DNA from: Streptomyces sp. PKU-EA00015 | Lineage (GTDB): Bacteria > Actinomycetota > Actinomycetes > Streptomycetales > Streptomycetaceae | Assembly: GCF_013387495.1 (NCBI RefSeq) | Contig: NZ_JABZEE010000013.1 | Location: 184,239-248,238 of the forward strand | DNA: 64,000 nt | Direction: 5' to 3' | Part shown: piece by piece, positions 51,779-60,646 of the stretch | Position numbering within the stretch: the first letter of the stretch is position 1 | Layout: the number at the start of each line of letters is the position of its first letter | Notes under the pieces: generated by a model | What the model was told of the DNA's origin: nothing | Databases searched by the model: none | Seen by the model: only the letters and a program-made list of their open reading frames with translations | Position numbers and translations under genes: made by a program

Positions 51779-53065
51779 CTACGACAGGAACGAGTTGATC
51801 TCGATCGTCTCCGTGCGGCCCGGGCCGACGCCGATCGCGGAGATCGGCGCGCCCGACATCTCCTCGAGCGCCTTCACGTAGCCCTGCGCGTTCTTCGGCA
51901 GGTCGGAGAAGGTCTTCGCCTTCGTGATGTCCTCGGACCAGCCCGGCAGGTACTCGTACACCGGCTTCGCGTGGTGGAAGTCGGTCTGGCTGTAGGGCAG
52001 CTCCTCGACGCGCTTGCCGTCGATCTCGTACGCGACGCAGACCGGGATCTGCTCCCAGCCGGTCAGCACGTCCAGCTTCGTGAGGAAGAAGTCCGTGAGG
52101 CCGTTGACCCGGGTCGCGTAGCGTGCGATGACCGCGTCGAACCAGCCGCAGCGGCGGTCGCGGCCGGTGGTGACGCCCCGCTCGCCGCCGATGCGGCGCA
52201 GCGCCTCGCCGTCCTCGTCGAACAGCTCGGTCGGGAACGGGCCCGCGCCGACACGGGTCGTGTACGCCTTGAGGATGCCGATGACCCGGCTGATCTTCGT
52301 CGGCCCGACGCCCGCGCCGGTGCAGGCTCCGCCCGCGGTCGGGTTGGAGGAGGTGACGAAGGGGTACGTGCCGTGGTCGACGTCGAGCAGCGTGCCCTGG
52401 CCGCCCTCGAAGAGGACGACCTTGCCCTCGTCGATGGCGTTGTTCAGGATCAGCGTGGTGTCGGCGACGTACGGCTTGATCTGCTCCGCGTACTGGAGCA
52501 TCTCCTCGACGATCTTGGCCGGCTCGATCGCGCGCCGGTTGAAGACCTTCGCGAGCAGCTGGTTCTTGGACTCCAGCGCCGCCTCGACCTTCTGGGTCAG
52601 GATCGACTCGTCGTAGAGGTCCTGGACGCGGATGCCGGTGCGGTTGATCTTGTCGGCGTACGTCGGGCCGATGCCGCGGCCGGTCGTGCCGATCTTGCGC
52701 TTACCGAGAAACCGTTCCGTCACCTTGTCGATGGTGACGTTGTACGGGGTGATCAGGTGGGCGTTTCCGCTGATCAGCAGCTTGCTCGTGTCGACGCCGC
52801 GGTCGTTCAGCCCGCTCAGCTCGGAGAGCAGAACCGCAGGGTCCACGACGACGCCGTTGCCGATGACCGGAGTACATCCGGGCGAGAGGATTCCGGAAGG
52901 GAGGAGATGCAGCGCATACTTCTGGTCGCCGACGACCACCGTGTGGCCGGCGTTGTTGCCACCCTGGTAACGCACCACATAGTCCACGGATCCACCGAGG
53001 AGGTCGGTGGCCTTTCCCTTGCCCTCGTCACCCCACTGAGCACCGAGCAGCACAAGTGCGGGCAC
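51779..53065 (-). CDS. purA: Adenylosuccinate synthetase
   Basis: 428 residues, full length. Begins [23 protein letters not shown] (GDEGKGK P-loop), then [23 protein letters not shown] segment ([19 protein letters not shown]), and [15 protein letters not shown]. It joins IMP and aspartate using GTP to form adenylosuccinate, the first committed step to AMP. GTG start at 53065. It is monocistronic, with a hairpin upstream and terminators downstream, and divergent from the DAGK-like gene. Confidence 0.97.
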   Translation of the reverse strand: MPALVLLGAQWGDEGKGKATDLLGGSVDYVVRYQGGNNAGHTVVVGDQKYALHLLPSGILSPGCTPVIGNGVVVDPAVLLSELSGLNDRGVDTSKLLISGNAHLITPYNVTIDKVTERFLGKRKIGTTGRGIGPTYADKINRTGIRVQDLYDESILTQKVEAALESKNQLLAKVFNRRAIEPAKIVEEMLQYAEQIKPYVADTTLILNNAIDEGKVVLFEGGQGTLLDVDHGTYPFVTSSNPTAGGACTGAGVGPTKISRVIGILKAYTTRVGAGPFPTELFDEDGEALRRIGGERGVTTGRDRRCGWFDAVIARYATRVNGLTDFFLTKLDVLTGWEQIPVCVAYEIDGKRVEELPYSQTDFHHAKPVYEYLPGWSEDITKAKTFSDLPKNAQGYVKALEEMSGAPISAIGVGPGRTETIEINSFLS

Positions 53066-53156
53066 AGGCGTACACCCCTTCCGGGCGGGGCAAGACCAAG
53101 GTCAGGGGGCCGAAGCCGTACCTGAGTATTCGGACCGGTTGCCCCGGAATAGACGA

Positions 53157-53184
53157 AGCCCCTGGCGCAATAGCGCAAGGGGCT
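53157..53184. promoter_or_regulatory. Hairpin in the purA / DAGK-like divergent region
   Basis: AGCCCCTGGCGC and GCGCAAGGGGCT pair over 12 bp with one mismatch and a 4-nt loop. It lies about 92 bp upstream of purA and 35 bp upstream of the other gene. It could be a leader hairpin for purA or an operator; the strand in use is not clear. Confidence 0.5.
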
Positions 53185-53218
53185 CTTGCACAAAGATGCT
53201 ACCCGAGGAAGGACCGAG

Positions 53219-54058
53219 GTGTCGGATCACGACCAGCTGCTGGTGGTCATCGACCCGGTCGCCCGCCGAATGGACGGCGAGTCCGTACGCATCGCGAAAG
53301 ATGTGCTGTGCGGGGGCTCGGAGGCGAAAATCTGTCTCCCCGAAGGGCCGGAGGAATTCGCGCGAGCGCTCGCCCGGAGGGGTCACCGCAGGCCCGTCGT
53401 GGTCGGCGACGACCGCGCCCTGCTGCGCGCCGTCGCCCTCCTGCACCGCGACCGCTGGCTCGGCGACGGCGCGCTGGGGCTGGTCCCCGTGGGCGCCTCG
53501 GTGCAGCTGGCGCACTCGCTCGGCGTGCCGGCCGGGCCGGTCGCGGCGGCGCGGGCGGTGCTGGACGGCGTGGTGCGCCGGCTGGACCTGCTGGTCGACG
53601 AGTCCGACGGTGTGGTGCTGGGCGGCCTGTCGATCCCGGCGGTGCGGGCGGTGGCACGGGCGGAGGCGTCCGTGTGGAACGCCTGCCGGTCCCTGGTCCG
53701 CACCCTGGTGCGTCCGGCCCCGACGGGCCCGGCGGCCCGCGTGCACCGGCTGCGTGTGGAGGCCGACGGGGTCCTGCTGGCGGACCTGGACCGGCCGGTC
53801 GAGGCCGTGTCGGTCCGGGCGGACCGCGACGGCCGCGCGGAGGTCCTGATCCGGCACCCCTCGGCCACGGAGGCGGTCCGCACGAGCGCCCTCACGGTCA
53901 CGGTGTCCGGCCCGGACTTCCGCTACCGCGCGGACACCCATGTGACGGGCCCGGTCCGCACCCGCACGTGGACGGTCCGGCCGGGGGCGTGGGGTCTGAC
54001 GCTGCCGGTGACCGCCGCGGCGGAGACCTGGGCGGAGGGCCGTCAGGACGGGCCGTAG
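53219..54058 (+). CDS. Diacylglycerol-kinase-like protein without the GGDGT motif
   Basis: 279 residues. The N-terminal half resembles the DAGK catalytic fold (VVIDPVARRMDG, IAKDVL, VVVGDDRALLRAVALLHR, LGLVPVGASVQLAHSLGVP), but the ATP-binding GGDGT signature is replaced by VGDDR and the following GT(x)ND motif is absent (GASVQ instead). The C-terminal half (VRPAPTGPAARVHRLRVEADGV ...) is beta-rich, like the DAGK/sphingosine-kinase lipid-binding domain. GTG at 53219 with AGGAAGG upstream. The gene is a regular neighbour of purA in Streptomyces, so it is kept, though probably non-catalytic. Confidence 0.7.
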   Translation: MSDHDQLLVVIDPVARRMDGESVRIAKDVLCGGSEAKICLPEGPEEFARALARRGHRRPVVVGDDRALLRAVALLHRDRWLGDGALGLVPVGASVQLAHSLGVPAGPVAAARAVLDGVVRRLDLLVDESDGVVLGGLSIPAVRAVARAEASVWNACRSLVRTLVRPAPTGPAARVHRLRVEADGVLLADLDRPVEAVSVRADRDGRAEVLIRHPSATEAVRTSALTVTVSGPDFRYRADTHVTGPVRTRTWTVRPGAWGLTLPVTAAAETWAEGRQDGP

Positions 54059-54201
54059 AGCCGGTCGCGGTGCTGGTGTACGGGGTGTGGCCGCGGCCGG
54101 CGCGCAGCACGGTACGGATCCGGGGCAGAGCCCGAAGCCTGCCCGCCAGGGCGCGGAGCTGCCGGGGCCCGCGGCGAGGCCTCGTAACGGTATGAGGAGC
54201 G

Positions 54202-55407
54202 TCAGAGCTCCACGCGCAGCTCCCGCAGGCCCCTGATCACGAAACCGTCCCGCCACTCCGGTTCCGACACGGGCCGCATCCCCGGCGCCTCCCGCAGCAG
54301 TTCGCCGAACGACGCCGAGAGTTCCAGGCGGGCCAGCGGTGCGCCCAGGCAGTAGTGGATGCCCGCGCCGAAGCTCACATGCGGGTTGTCGGCGCGGGCC
54401 AGGTCCAGGGCGTCCGCGCGCGGGAAGCGCGCTTCGTCACGGTTCGCGGAGCCGAACAGCAGCGCCAGTTCGGAGCCGCGCGGGATCACCGTCCCGTCGA
54501 TCTCGATGTCGTCCAGCACCCAGCGCTCGAAGAGCTGGAGCGGCGTGTCGTACCGCATCAGCTCTTCCACAGCTGTGGACAACATCGAGTGGTCCGCCCG
54601 CAGCGCCGCCAGCTGCTCGGGGTGGCGGCAGAGCGTCCACCAGCCGTTGGCCGTCGTGTTCACCGTCGCCTCGTGGCCCGCGTTGAGCAGCAGCACGCAC
54701 GTGGAGATCATCTCCTGCTCACTGAGCCGGTCGCCCTCCTCGTGCGCCGCGATCAGCGCGGAGATCAGGTCGTCGCCCGGATCCGACCGCCGCACCGCGA
54801 TCAACTCCCGCAGGTACGCGCTGAATTCGAGCGAAGCCCGCACCGCACGCGCCGCCGTCTCCTCGGACGGGTTCAGCTCGTACATCCCGCAGATGTCCGC
54901 CGACCACGGCCGCAGCAGGCCCCGGTCCGACGCGGGAATGCCGAGCATCTCCGCGATCACCGCGACCGGCAGCGGCTCCGCCACCTCGGCCACCAGGTCT
55001 CCCCCGCCCGCGCGCCTGAGGTCCGCGACCAGGTCCGCCGCCAGCCTGCGCACCACGGGCTCCAGCGCCAGCACGGTCCGGGGCGTGAACGCCTTCGTCA
55101 CCAGGCGCCTGATCCGCGTGTGGTCCGGGGCCTCCAGGTCCAGCAGCCCGTGGTCGCCCAGCGTGTGGAACGGCTCGTGCGCGGCAGGCGGCGGCGTACG
55201 CCCGAACTCCTCGTGCGTGAAGCGGTGCAGATACGTGCGCCCCAGCCGACGGTCCCGCAGCAGCGCCGACACGTCGGCGTGGTGCGGGACCAGGAACTGC
55301 CGCGTCGGCTCGAACCAGTGCACCCGCCCCCGTGCCCGCAGCTCGGCGAGGGCCGGGTACGGGTCGGCGGCGAAGGCGGGGGACCAGGGCTCGAACGGTA
55401 CGTCCAT
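54202..55407 (-). CDS. Cytochrome P450
   Basis: 401 residues, typical bacterial class I P450. Key features: the I-helix oxygen motif LLLNAGHEATVN, the ExxR of the K-helix (EELMR), and the heme-binding loop FGAGIHYCLGAPLARLE with Cys353. It needs ferredoxin and a reductase, none of which is adjacent. No PKS/NRPS genes lie nearby, so a stand-alone role in metabolism or xenobiotic oxidation is likely. ATG at 55407 with a leaderless -10. The substrate is unknown. Confidence 0.93.
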   Translation of the reverse strand: MDVPFEPWSPAFAADPYPALAELRARGRVHWFEPTRQFLVPHHADVSALLRDRRLGRTYLHRFTHEEFGRTPPPAAHEPFHTLGDHGLLDLEAPDHTRIRRLVTKAFTPRTVLALEPVVRRLAADLVADLRRAGGGDLVAEVAEPLPVAVIAEMLGIPASDRGLLRPWSADICGMYELNPSEETAARAVRASLEFSAYLRELIAVRRSDPGDDLISALIAAHEEGDRLSEQEMISTCVLLLNAGHEATVNTTANGWWTLCRHPEQLAALRADHSMLSTAVEELMRYDTPLQLFERWVLDDIEIDGTVIPRGSELALLFGSANRDEARFPRADALDLARADNPHVSFGAGIHYCLGAPLARLELSASFGELLREAPGMRPVSEPEWRDGFVIRGLRELRVEL

Positions 55408-55413
55408 GACGGG

Positions 55414-55419
55414 ACGCTA
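55414..55419 (-). promoter_or_regulatory. -10 of a leaderless promoter for the P450 gene
   Basis: TAGCGT (minus strand) lies 6 nt before the ATG at 55407. Confidence 0.5.
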
Positions 55420-55426
55420 ACCCCGC

Positions 55427-56086
55427 CTACGACGGCGTGACCAGCCTCGCCTCGTACGCGAAGACCGCCGCCTGGGTGCGGTCGCGCAGGCCGAGCTTCA
55501 CAAGAACCCGGCTCACGTGCGTCTTGATCGTGGACTCGGCGACGACCAGGTGCGAGGCGATCTCCGCGTTCGACAGGCCCTGCGCGATCAGCACCAGCAC
55601 CTCCGTCTCGCGTTCGGTCAGGTCACCGACCTGGGTCATCGCGGCTGGGCGCGGGGTCCCGGCGAGCCGGGAGAACTCGGTGATCAGCCGTCGCGTGACC
55701 GTCGGGGCGAGCAGCGCCTCGCCCGCCGCGACCACGCGGACGCCGTCGGCGAGCTGCCGGGCCGAGGCGTCCTTCAGCAGGAAGCCGGACGCCCCGGCGC
55801 GCAGCGCCTGGTACACGTACTCGTCCAGATCGAACGTGGTCAGCACCAGCACCTTCGCCCCGCTGTCCGCGGCGACGATCTCGCGCGTGGCGTCGATGCC
55901 GTTCAGCTCCGGCATGCGGATGTCCATCAGGACGACATCGGGCGCCAGCTCGGCGACACGGCGCACCGCCTCGCGTCCGTTGACCGCCTCGCCGACGACC
56001 TCGATGTCGGGCATGGCGTTCAGCAGGACCGAGAAGCCCTCCCGGACCATGGCCTGGTCGTCGACGATGAGCACGCGGATCGTCAT
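55427..56086 (-). CDS. NarL/LuxR-type response regulator (first tandem TCS)
   Basis: 219 residues. A receiver domain (IRVLIVDDQAMVREGF, phospho-acceptor aspartate in VVLMDIRMPE, switch Thr and Lys in VLTTFDLDEYVY and LKDAS) is followed by a LuxR HTH (LTERETEVLVLIAQGLSNAEIASHLVVAESTIKTHVSRVLVKLG). Its start overlaps the stop of the histidine kinase by 4 bp. Closely related to the regulator at 57476. Target genes are not known. Confidence 0.93.
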   Translation of the reverse strand: MTIRVLIVDDQAMVREGFSVLLNAMPDIEVVGEAVNGREAVRRVAELAPDVVLMDIRMPELNGIDATREIVAADSGAKVLVLTTFDLDEYVYQALRAGASGFLLKDASARQLADGVRVVAAGEALLAPTVTRRLITEFSRLAGTPRPAAMTQVGDLTERETEVLVLIAQGLSNAEIASHLVVAESTIKTHVSRVLVKLGLRDRTQAAVFAYEARLVTPS

Positions 56087-57384
56087 GACAGCTCCTGGGC
56101 GGGGGTCGCGGCGACGGGGATGAAGGCGGTCACCTCGTAGCCGCCCTCCTCGGTCGGCTCGGCGGTCATCTCGCCGTTCAGCATCGTCACACGTTCCCGC
56201 ATGCCCGTGATGCCGTGGCCCGCGCCCGGCGAGGGCCGGACGAGGCCCTGGGGCGCGGTGTTCACCACGCGCAGGCCCAGGCCGCCCAGTACGTAGGAGA
56301 GCTCGATCCTGGCGGTGGAACCGGGGGCGTGCCGCAGGGCGTTGCTGAGCGCCTCCTGGATGATCCGGTACGCGGACAGCTCGACGCCCTGGGGCAGCTC
56401 GCGCACCGCTCCCGTGACCGTCTTCTCCGTCTCCAGCCCGGCGTCGCGGACGTTGGCGATCAGGTTGTCGAGGTCGCTGAGCATCGGCTGCGGCGCGTCC
56501 GGCGCCTCGTAGTCCTCCGCCCGTACGACGCCCAGGATGCGGCGCAGCTCCGTCAGCGCGGCCACCGCGTTCTCGCGGATGGTGGCGAACGCCCGCTCCA
56601 GCTCCTCCGGCGGGTTCTCCACCCGGTAGGGCGCGGCCTCGGCCTGGATCGCGACGACGGACATGTGGTGCGCGACCACGTCGTGCAGCTCGCGGGCGAT
56701 GGTCGTGCGCTCCTCCAGGAGCGTGCGCCGGTCGCGCTCGACGGCGGTCACGGTCTGCTGCGCGGCGACCTCCTGCTTCGCCTCGCGCCGGGTCAGGAAC
56801 ATGCTCACGACCAGCAGGGCCACGGCGGAGGTGAAGAGCATCGCGGGTGTGTTGCTGCTGTAGCCGTGGTTGAAGACGGTGTCGGAGAACACCGCGTACC
56901 CGGCGGTGATCAGCCACATCCAGCCGGCCGTGCGCGGCCGGGTCCGCAGTGCGACCACGACCATCACCGCGAAGTGGGACAGGAAGCCCGCGGGCGTCCA
57001 GGGCCAGTCGCCCCAGGACCCGCCCAGCACCCCGACGAACGGGGTGCTCACCAGCGACACCCACCAGGCGCCGACCGGCCTGATCAGCGTCATGGCCACC
57101 GCGCCGGCCGGCACGAGCCCGAACAGGAGGGAGCCGAAGTCGCCGTCCCCGGAGGCGCCCGCAAGGAGCAGCGTGCAGAACGCCGTGAACAGCACCACGG
57201 CGTGCGGCAGCCACACGGCGAGCGTGCGTATCCGCTCGCCGGGAAGCCGCCGTACCAGCGGCCCGTCGCCGCGCGACGGCGCCAGTGGACGGTAGGCGAA
57301 CGCGTCGTGGAACAGGTCCTGGCGGAGGCCGCTGAGCGCCCCTTGGGCCAGGCGGTACTCGGGGCTGCGGGTCTTCTCGGTCAC
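56083..57384 (-). CDS. Sensor histidine kinase (first tandem TCS)
   Basis: 433 residues. N-terminal half with several membrane spans (about 50-200), then HisKA_3 (ARELHDVVAHHMSVVAIQ, the phospho-accepting His) and a C-terminal HATPase with YRIIQEALSNALRHAPG and GHGITGMRERV. NarL-type kinases of this class sense membrane or small-molecule signals. GTG at 57384; a TACCTT -10 lies 6 nt upstream. Forms an overlapping pair with the response regulator at 55427. Confidence 0.93.
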   Translation of the reverse strand: MTEKTRSPEYRLAQGALSGLRQDLFHDAFAYRPLAPSRGDGPLVRRLPGERIRTLAVWLPHAVVLFTAFCTLLLAGASGDGDFGSLLFGLVPAGAVAMTLIRPVGAWWVSLVSTPFVGVLGGSWGDWPWTPAGFLSHFAVMVVVALRTRPRTAGWMWLITAGYAVFSDTVFNHGYSSNTPAMLFTSAVALLVVSMFLTRREAKQEVAAQQTVTAVERDRRTLLEERTTIARELHDVVAHHMSVVAIQAEAAPYRVENPPEELERAFATIRENAVAALTELRRILGVVRAEDYEAPDAPQPMLSDLDNLIANVRDAGLETEKTVTGAVRELPQGVELSAYRIIQEALSNALRHAPGSTARIELSYVLGGLGLRVVNTAPQGLVRPSPGAGHGITGMRERVTMLNGEMTAEPTEEGGYEVTAFIPVAATPAQELS

Positions 57385-57390
57385 GTGAGA

Positions 57391-57396
57391 AAGGTA
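57391..57396 (-). promoter_or_regulatory. -10 of a leaderless promoter for the first TCS
   Basis: TACCTT (minus strand) lies 6 nt before the GTG at 57384. Confidence 0.5.
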
Positions 57397-57475
57397 AGCG
57401 GAGCGCCGGGCGCGGTCGTCAGCATCGCTATGGATCCTGCGGCATCCGTCCTGAGGACTACCCGGGGCGACGCGC

Positions 57476-58141
57476 TCAGTAGCCGGCCGGCCGCACGAGG
57501 CCCGTCTCGTAAGCGAAGACCGCCGCCTGGGTGCGGTCGCGCAGGCCGAGTTTCACAAGAACCCGGCTCACGTGGGTCTTCACTGTCTGCTCGGCGACGA
57601 CGAGAGTCCGGGCTATCTCCGCGTTGGACAGGCCCTGGGCGATCAGGGACAGCACCTCCGTCTCGCGTTCGGTCAGATCGCCGACGCGCTCCTTGAGCGG
57701 GGCGCGCGGTGACCCGGTCGTCCGGGAGAACTCGGTGATCAGCCGCTTGGTGATGTTCGGGGAGAGCAGCGCGTCCCCGGCGGCCACCACCCGCACGGCG
57801 TGCGCGAGTTCGTCGGCCGACGCGTCCTTGAGCAGGAATCCGGACGCGCCCGCGCGCAGCGCCTCGTAGACGTACTCGTCGAGATCGAAGGTGGTCAGCA
57901 CGAGCACCTTCGTCGCCGGGTCGTCCGCGGTGACGCGGCGGGTGGCCTCGATGCCGCCGAGCTCGGGCATGCGGATATCCATCAGCACCACGTCGGGCCG
58001 CAGCTGACCGGCCCGGGCCACGGCGTCGAGACCGTCGACGGCCTGGCCGACGACCTCGATGCCGGGCTCGGCGTTCAGCAGCACCGTGAACCCCTGCCGG
58101 ACCATCATCTGGTCGTCGGCGATCAGCACGCGGATCGTCAT
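57476..58141 (-). CDS. NarL/LuxR-type response regulator (second tandem TCS)
   Basis: 221 residues, same architecture as the regulator at 55427: receiver (RVLIADDQMMVRQGF, VVLMDIRMPE) and LuxR HTH (LTERETEVLSLIAQGLSNAEIARTLVVAEQTVKTHVSRVLVKLG). The two regulators are near-identical over long stretches, so the TCS pair is a tandem duplication. It overlaps the second histidine kinase by 4 bp. Confidence 0.93.
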   Translation of the reverse strand: MTIRVLIADDQMMVRQGFTVLLNAEPGIEVVGQAVDGLDAVARAGQLRPDVVLMDIRMPELGGIEATRRVTADDPATKVLVLTTFDLDEYVYEALRAGASGFLLKDASADELAHAVRVVAAGDALLSPNITKRLITEFSRTTGSPRAPLKERVGDLTERETEVLSLIAQGLSNAEIARTLVVAEQTVKTHVSRVLVKLGLRDRTQAAVFAYETGLVRPAGY

Positions 58142-59445
58142 TTCTCCGTCTCCCCCTTGGCAGGTGTGTCTCCCGGCAGGAAGGCCGTCACCTCGTAGCC
58201 CCCGTCCGGTGTGGGCCCGGTCGCGAGGTCGCCGCCGAGCATGGCGGCCCGCTCGCGCATGCCCAGCAGCCCGTGTCCGGCGCCCGGTGAACGCGGGGCG
58301 GGGACGCGGGGCGCGGTGTTGGCGACCCGTACGCGCAGGCCGGACGGCGAGAAGGCGAGCTCGATCCGCACCGTCGTGCCGGGCGCGTGCCGGATGGCGT
58401 TGCTCAGCGCCTCCTGGACGATCCGGAACGCGGACAGCTCCACGCCCGGTGTGAGCGGGCGCGGCTGACCCGTCGAGGCGCAGTCGACGGTCAGCCCGGC
58501 GGCCCGCGCGTTCTCGACGAGGGCGTCGAGGCGGGCCAGCGTGGGCAGCGGGGCGTGCGGGGCGGACTCGGACGCCTCCGGGCTCTCCGAGCGCAGGACG
58601 CCGAGAACGCGGCGGAGTTCGGTGAGCGCGTCGAGCGCGTTCTGCCGTATGCCCGCCAGGTTCTCCTTCAGCTCGTCGGTGGGCTCCTTCACCAGGTGGG
58701 GCGCGACCTGGGCCTGGATCGAGATCACCGACATGTGGTGGGCGACCACGTCGTGCAGCTCGCGGGCGATGCGGTTGCGTTCCTCCAGCACGGTGCGCCG
58801 GGTGCGCTCCTCCGCGGTCAGCACCTCCTGCTCGACGAGTGCGGCACGCGCCTGGCGGCGGCCGCGCAGGGCTGTGCCGAGCAGCACGACGACCGTGCAC
58901 AGGACGACCGCGACCACCCCGGTGGACTGGTAGTCGGCCGCGCCCAGCAGGCCCTGGACGGCATAGGTGAGGAACGCCGTCAGGCCCAGTGCCGCCGCGG
59001 ACACCCGGGTGCGCACCCGCAGTGCGAGCAGCAGCAGCACGGCCATGTGCCCCAGGATCCCGGCCGCTGTCCAGGGCCAGGGGAAGTCGTGTGCGTTGCC
59101 CCTCAACAGCTGGTGGCGCACCAGGACGGCGCCCACCACCATGGCCGCCGTCGACAGCCACCACGCCGCGACCGGCCGTCGCAGCGCGAGCGCCACCGCA
59201 CCGCCCTGAGCGAGCCCGATCAGGAAGCCGAGCTGGGGGCCGAGACCGCCGTCCTCCACAAGCTGTGCCACGCCGCCGAACGTGATCCCGAACGCGGCGA
59301 TGCAGAGCAGACCGTGCGGGAGCCGGCGCAGCCGGACGAGGGGCGGCAGCGGATCCGACCTGAAGGTCCACAGCCCCTCCCACAGCACCCGCAGCCAGAT
59401 CAGAACGCCTTGCGGGAAGGCGAGTTGGGGCCCCGAGGTCGTCAC
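58138..59445 (-). CDS. Sensor histidine kinase (second tandem TCS)
   Basis: 435 residues. Membrane-rich N-terminal half (about five spans from residue 40 to 205), then HisKA_3 (ARELHDVVAHHMSVISIQ) and HATPase (FRIVQEALSNAIRHAPG, GHGLLGMRERA). Related to, but more diverged than, the kinase at 56083, so it may sense a different signal. The GTG at 59445 is chosen because TAGGGT lies 7 nt upstream (leaderless). That -10 overlaps the stop of the acyltransferase gene. Confidence 0.92.
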   Translation of the reverse strand: MTTSGPQLAFPQGVLIWLRVLWEGLWTFRSDPLPPLVRLRRLPHGLLCIAAFGITFGGVAQLVEDGGLGPQLGFLIGLAQGGAVALALRRPVAAWWLSTAAMVVGAVLVRHQLLRGNAHDFPWPWTAAGILGHMAVLLLLALRVRTRVSAAALGLTAFLTYAVQGLLGAADYQSTGVVAVVLCTVVVLLGTALRGRRQARAALVEQEVLTAEERTRRTVLEERNRIARELHDVVAHHMSVISIQAQVAPHLVKEPTDELKENLAGIRQNALDALTELRRVLGVLRSESPEASESAPHAPLPTLARLDALVENARAAGLTVDCASTGQPRPLTPGVELSAFRIVQEALSNAIRHAPGTTVRIELAFSPSGLRVRVANTAPRVPAPRSPGAGHGLLGMRERAAMLGGDLATGPTPDGGYEVTAFLPGDTPAKGETEK

Positions 59446-59452
59446 ACGCCCC

Positions 59453-59458
59453 ACCCTA
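59453..59458 (-). promoter_or_regulatory. -10 of a leaderless promoter for the second TCS
   Basis: TAGGGT (minus strand) lies 7 nt before the GTG at 59445 and includes the TAG stop codon of the acyltransferase gene. Confidence 0.6.
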
Positions 59459-60646
59459 GACACTGCCGTGCACATCCGCCGCCGCGTGCCGGTCCGCGCG
59501 ATGCGCCCGCACCACACGCGACGCGCGACGCGTGCGGCCCCGCTCGGGCGGCCGCGTGCGGCCCGCTTCGTACGGGTGGAAGGCCGCCCGGCACACCAGC
59601 AGGACGAGCGTGAAGACCGGCAGCCAGGCGATCCGGGCGAGCACCCAGCCGCCGCCGTCGGGCACGGTGTGCAGTCCGGGCAGCCGGCCGAGGGACAGCC
59701 CGACGGCCGTGACCGCCATCAGGGCGGTCTGGTGCCACAGGAAGACGGTCATGGCGCAGAGGTTGAGCAGGGCGACGGCCGCCCAGGCGGCGGGCCTTCG
59801 CAACGCGCGGCGCAGCGGGCCGAGCAGCAGCAGGGCGGTGCCGCACTGGGCCAGGCCGAAGGTGACGGCGGCGAGAGTGGGCGGGTCGAGGTTGGAGACG
59901 GACGCGCCCTGGACGCCGACCATGGACGCCGGGTATCCGGCCCACGCGACGAGCGCGGCCGTGGCCGCCGCGCCGCCCAGCAGCAGCGCCCAGCGCACTC
60001 CTCTGCCCGGCTCCCGGCGGGCCCAGGCGGTGCCGAGGCAGTACGGGACGAGCCAGCCGGCCGCAACGTTGACCCAGCCCAGACAGGCGGGTGCGCCGAA
60101 GCCGAAGCGCAACAGGTCCACGTGCAGCACGACGGCGAGGGGCCACAGCGGATGCAGGCGGGCGACGAGCGGGGTCGCCGCAGTCAGCGCGGCGAACACC
60201 AGCAGGAACCACAGCGGGGACAGGGCGAGACCGAGCAGGGTGCGCACGGTCGCGGTCCCGGTCCCCGCGGCCAGCGTGCCGGCGGACACGACGGCCCACA
60301 GCACGAGCAGGGCGGCCACCGGACGGAACAGACGGGCGAGCCGGGAGCGCAGCCAGGCGAGATGGCCGCCGGGGTACGAAGCCCGGCTGCGGGCCGCCAC
60401 GTATCCGCCGACCAGGAAGAAGACGGCGAGGGTCTGCAACGCCCAGGAGACGGGCGCCAGTGCGGGCATGTGGCGCAGCGGGGAGTCGCCGTGCAGCGCC
60501 CCGCCGTCCGCCACGAGCGCGGTGACCAGCCAGTGCCCCAGGACGATGCCGGTGATGGCGAAGGCGCGCAGCGCGTTCACGGCCCGGTCCCTGCCCGGTG
60601 GGGTCGCGGCGTCGATGCGGCGGACGAGGCCGCGCGGGTCAGGCAC
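59456..60646 (-). CDS. Acyltransferase-3 family membrane protein
   Basis: 396 residues with about ten membrane spans. The N-terminal signature is RAVNALRAFAITGIVLGHWLVTALV (the conserved histidine) and the family-typical WALQTLAVFFLVGGY follows. Acyltransferase-3 proteins acylate surface glycans, lipids or antibiotics. GTG at 60646 with GGAGG 6 nt upstream. Its start overlaps the hydrolase gene end by 8 bp, so both are translationally coupled. The C-terminal 35 residues are Arg-rich. Confidence 0.86.
   Translation of the reverse strand: MPDPRGLVRRIDAATPPGRDRAVNALRAFAITGIVLGHWLVTALVADGGALHGDSPLRHMPALAPVSWALQTLAVFFLVGGYVAARSRASYPGGHLAWLRSRLARLFRPVAALLVLWAVVSAGTLAAGTGTATVRTLLGLALSPLWFLLVFAALTAATPLVARLHPLWPLAVVLHVDLLRFGFGAPACLGWVNVAAGWLVPYCLGTAWARREPGRGVRWALLLGGAAATAALVAWAGYPASMVGVQGASVSNLDPPTLAAVTFGLAQCGTALLLLGPLRRALRRPAAWAAVALLNLCAMTVFLWHQTALMAVTAVGLSLGRLPGLHTVPDGGGWVLARIAWLPVFTLVLLVCRAAFHPYEAGRTRPPERGRTRRASRVVRAHRADRHAAADVHGSV

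Noticed and set aside
54202..55407. The P450 as part of an antibiotic cluster.
   Set aside because: No polyketide, peptide or terpene synthase lies within reach; flanking genes are purA, a DAGK-like protein and two-component systems.
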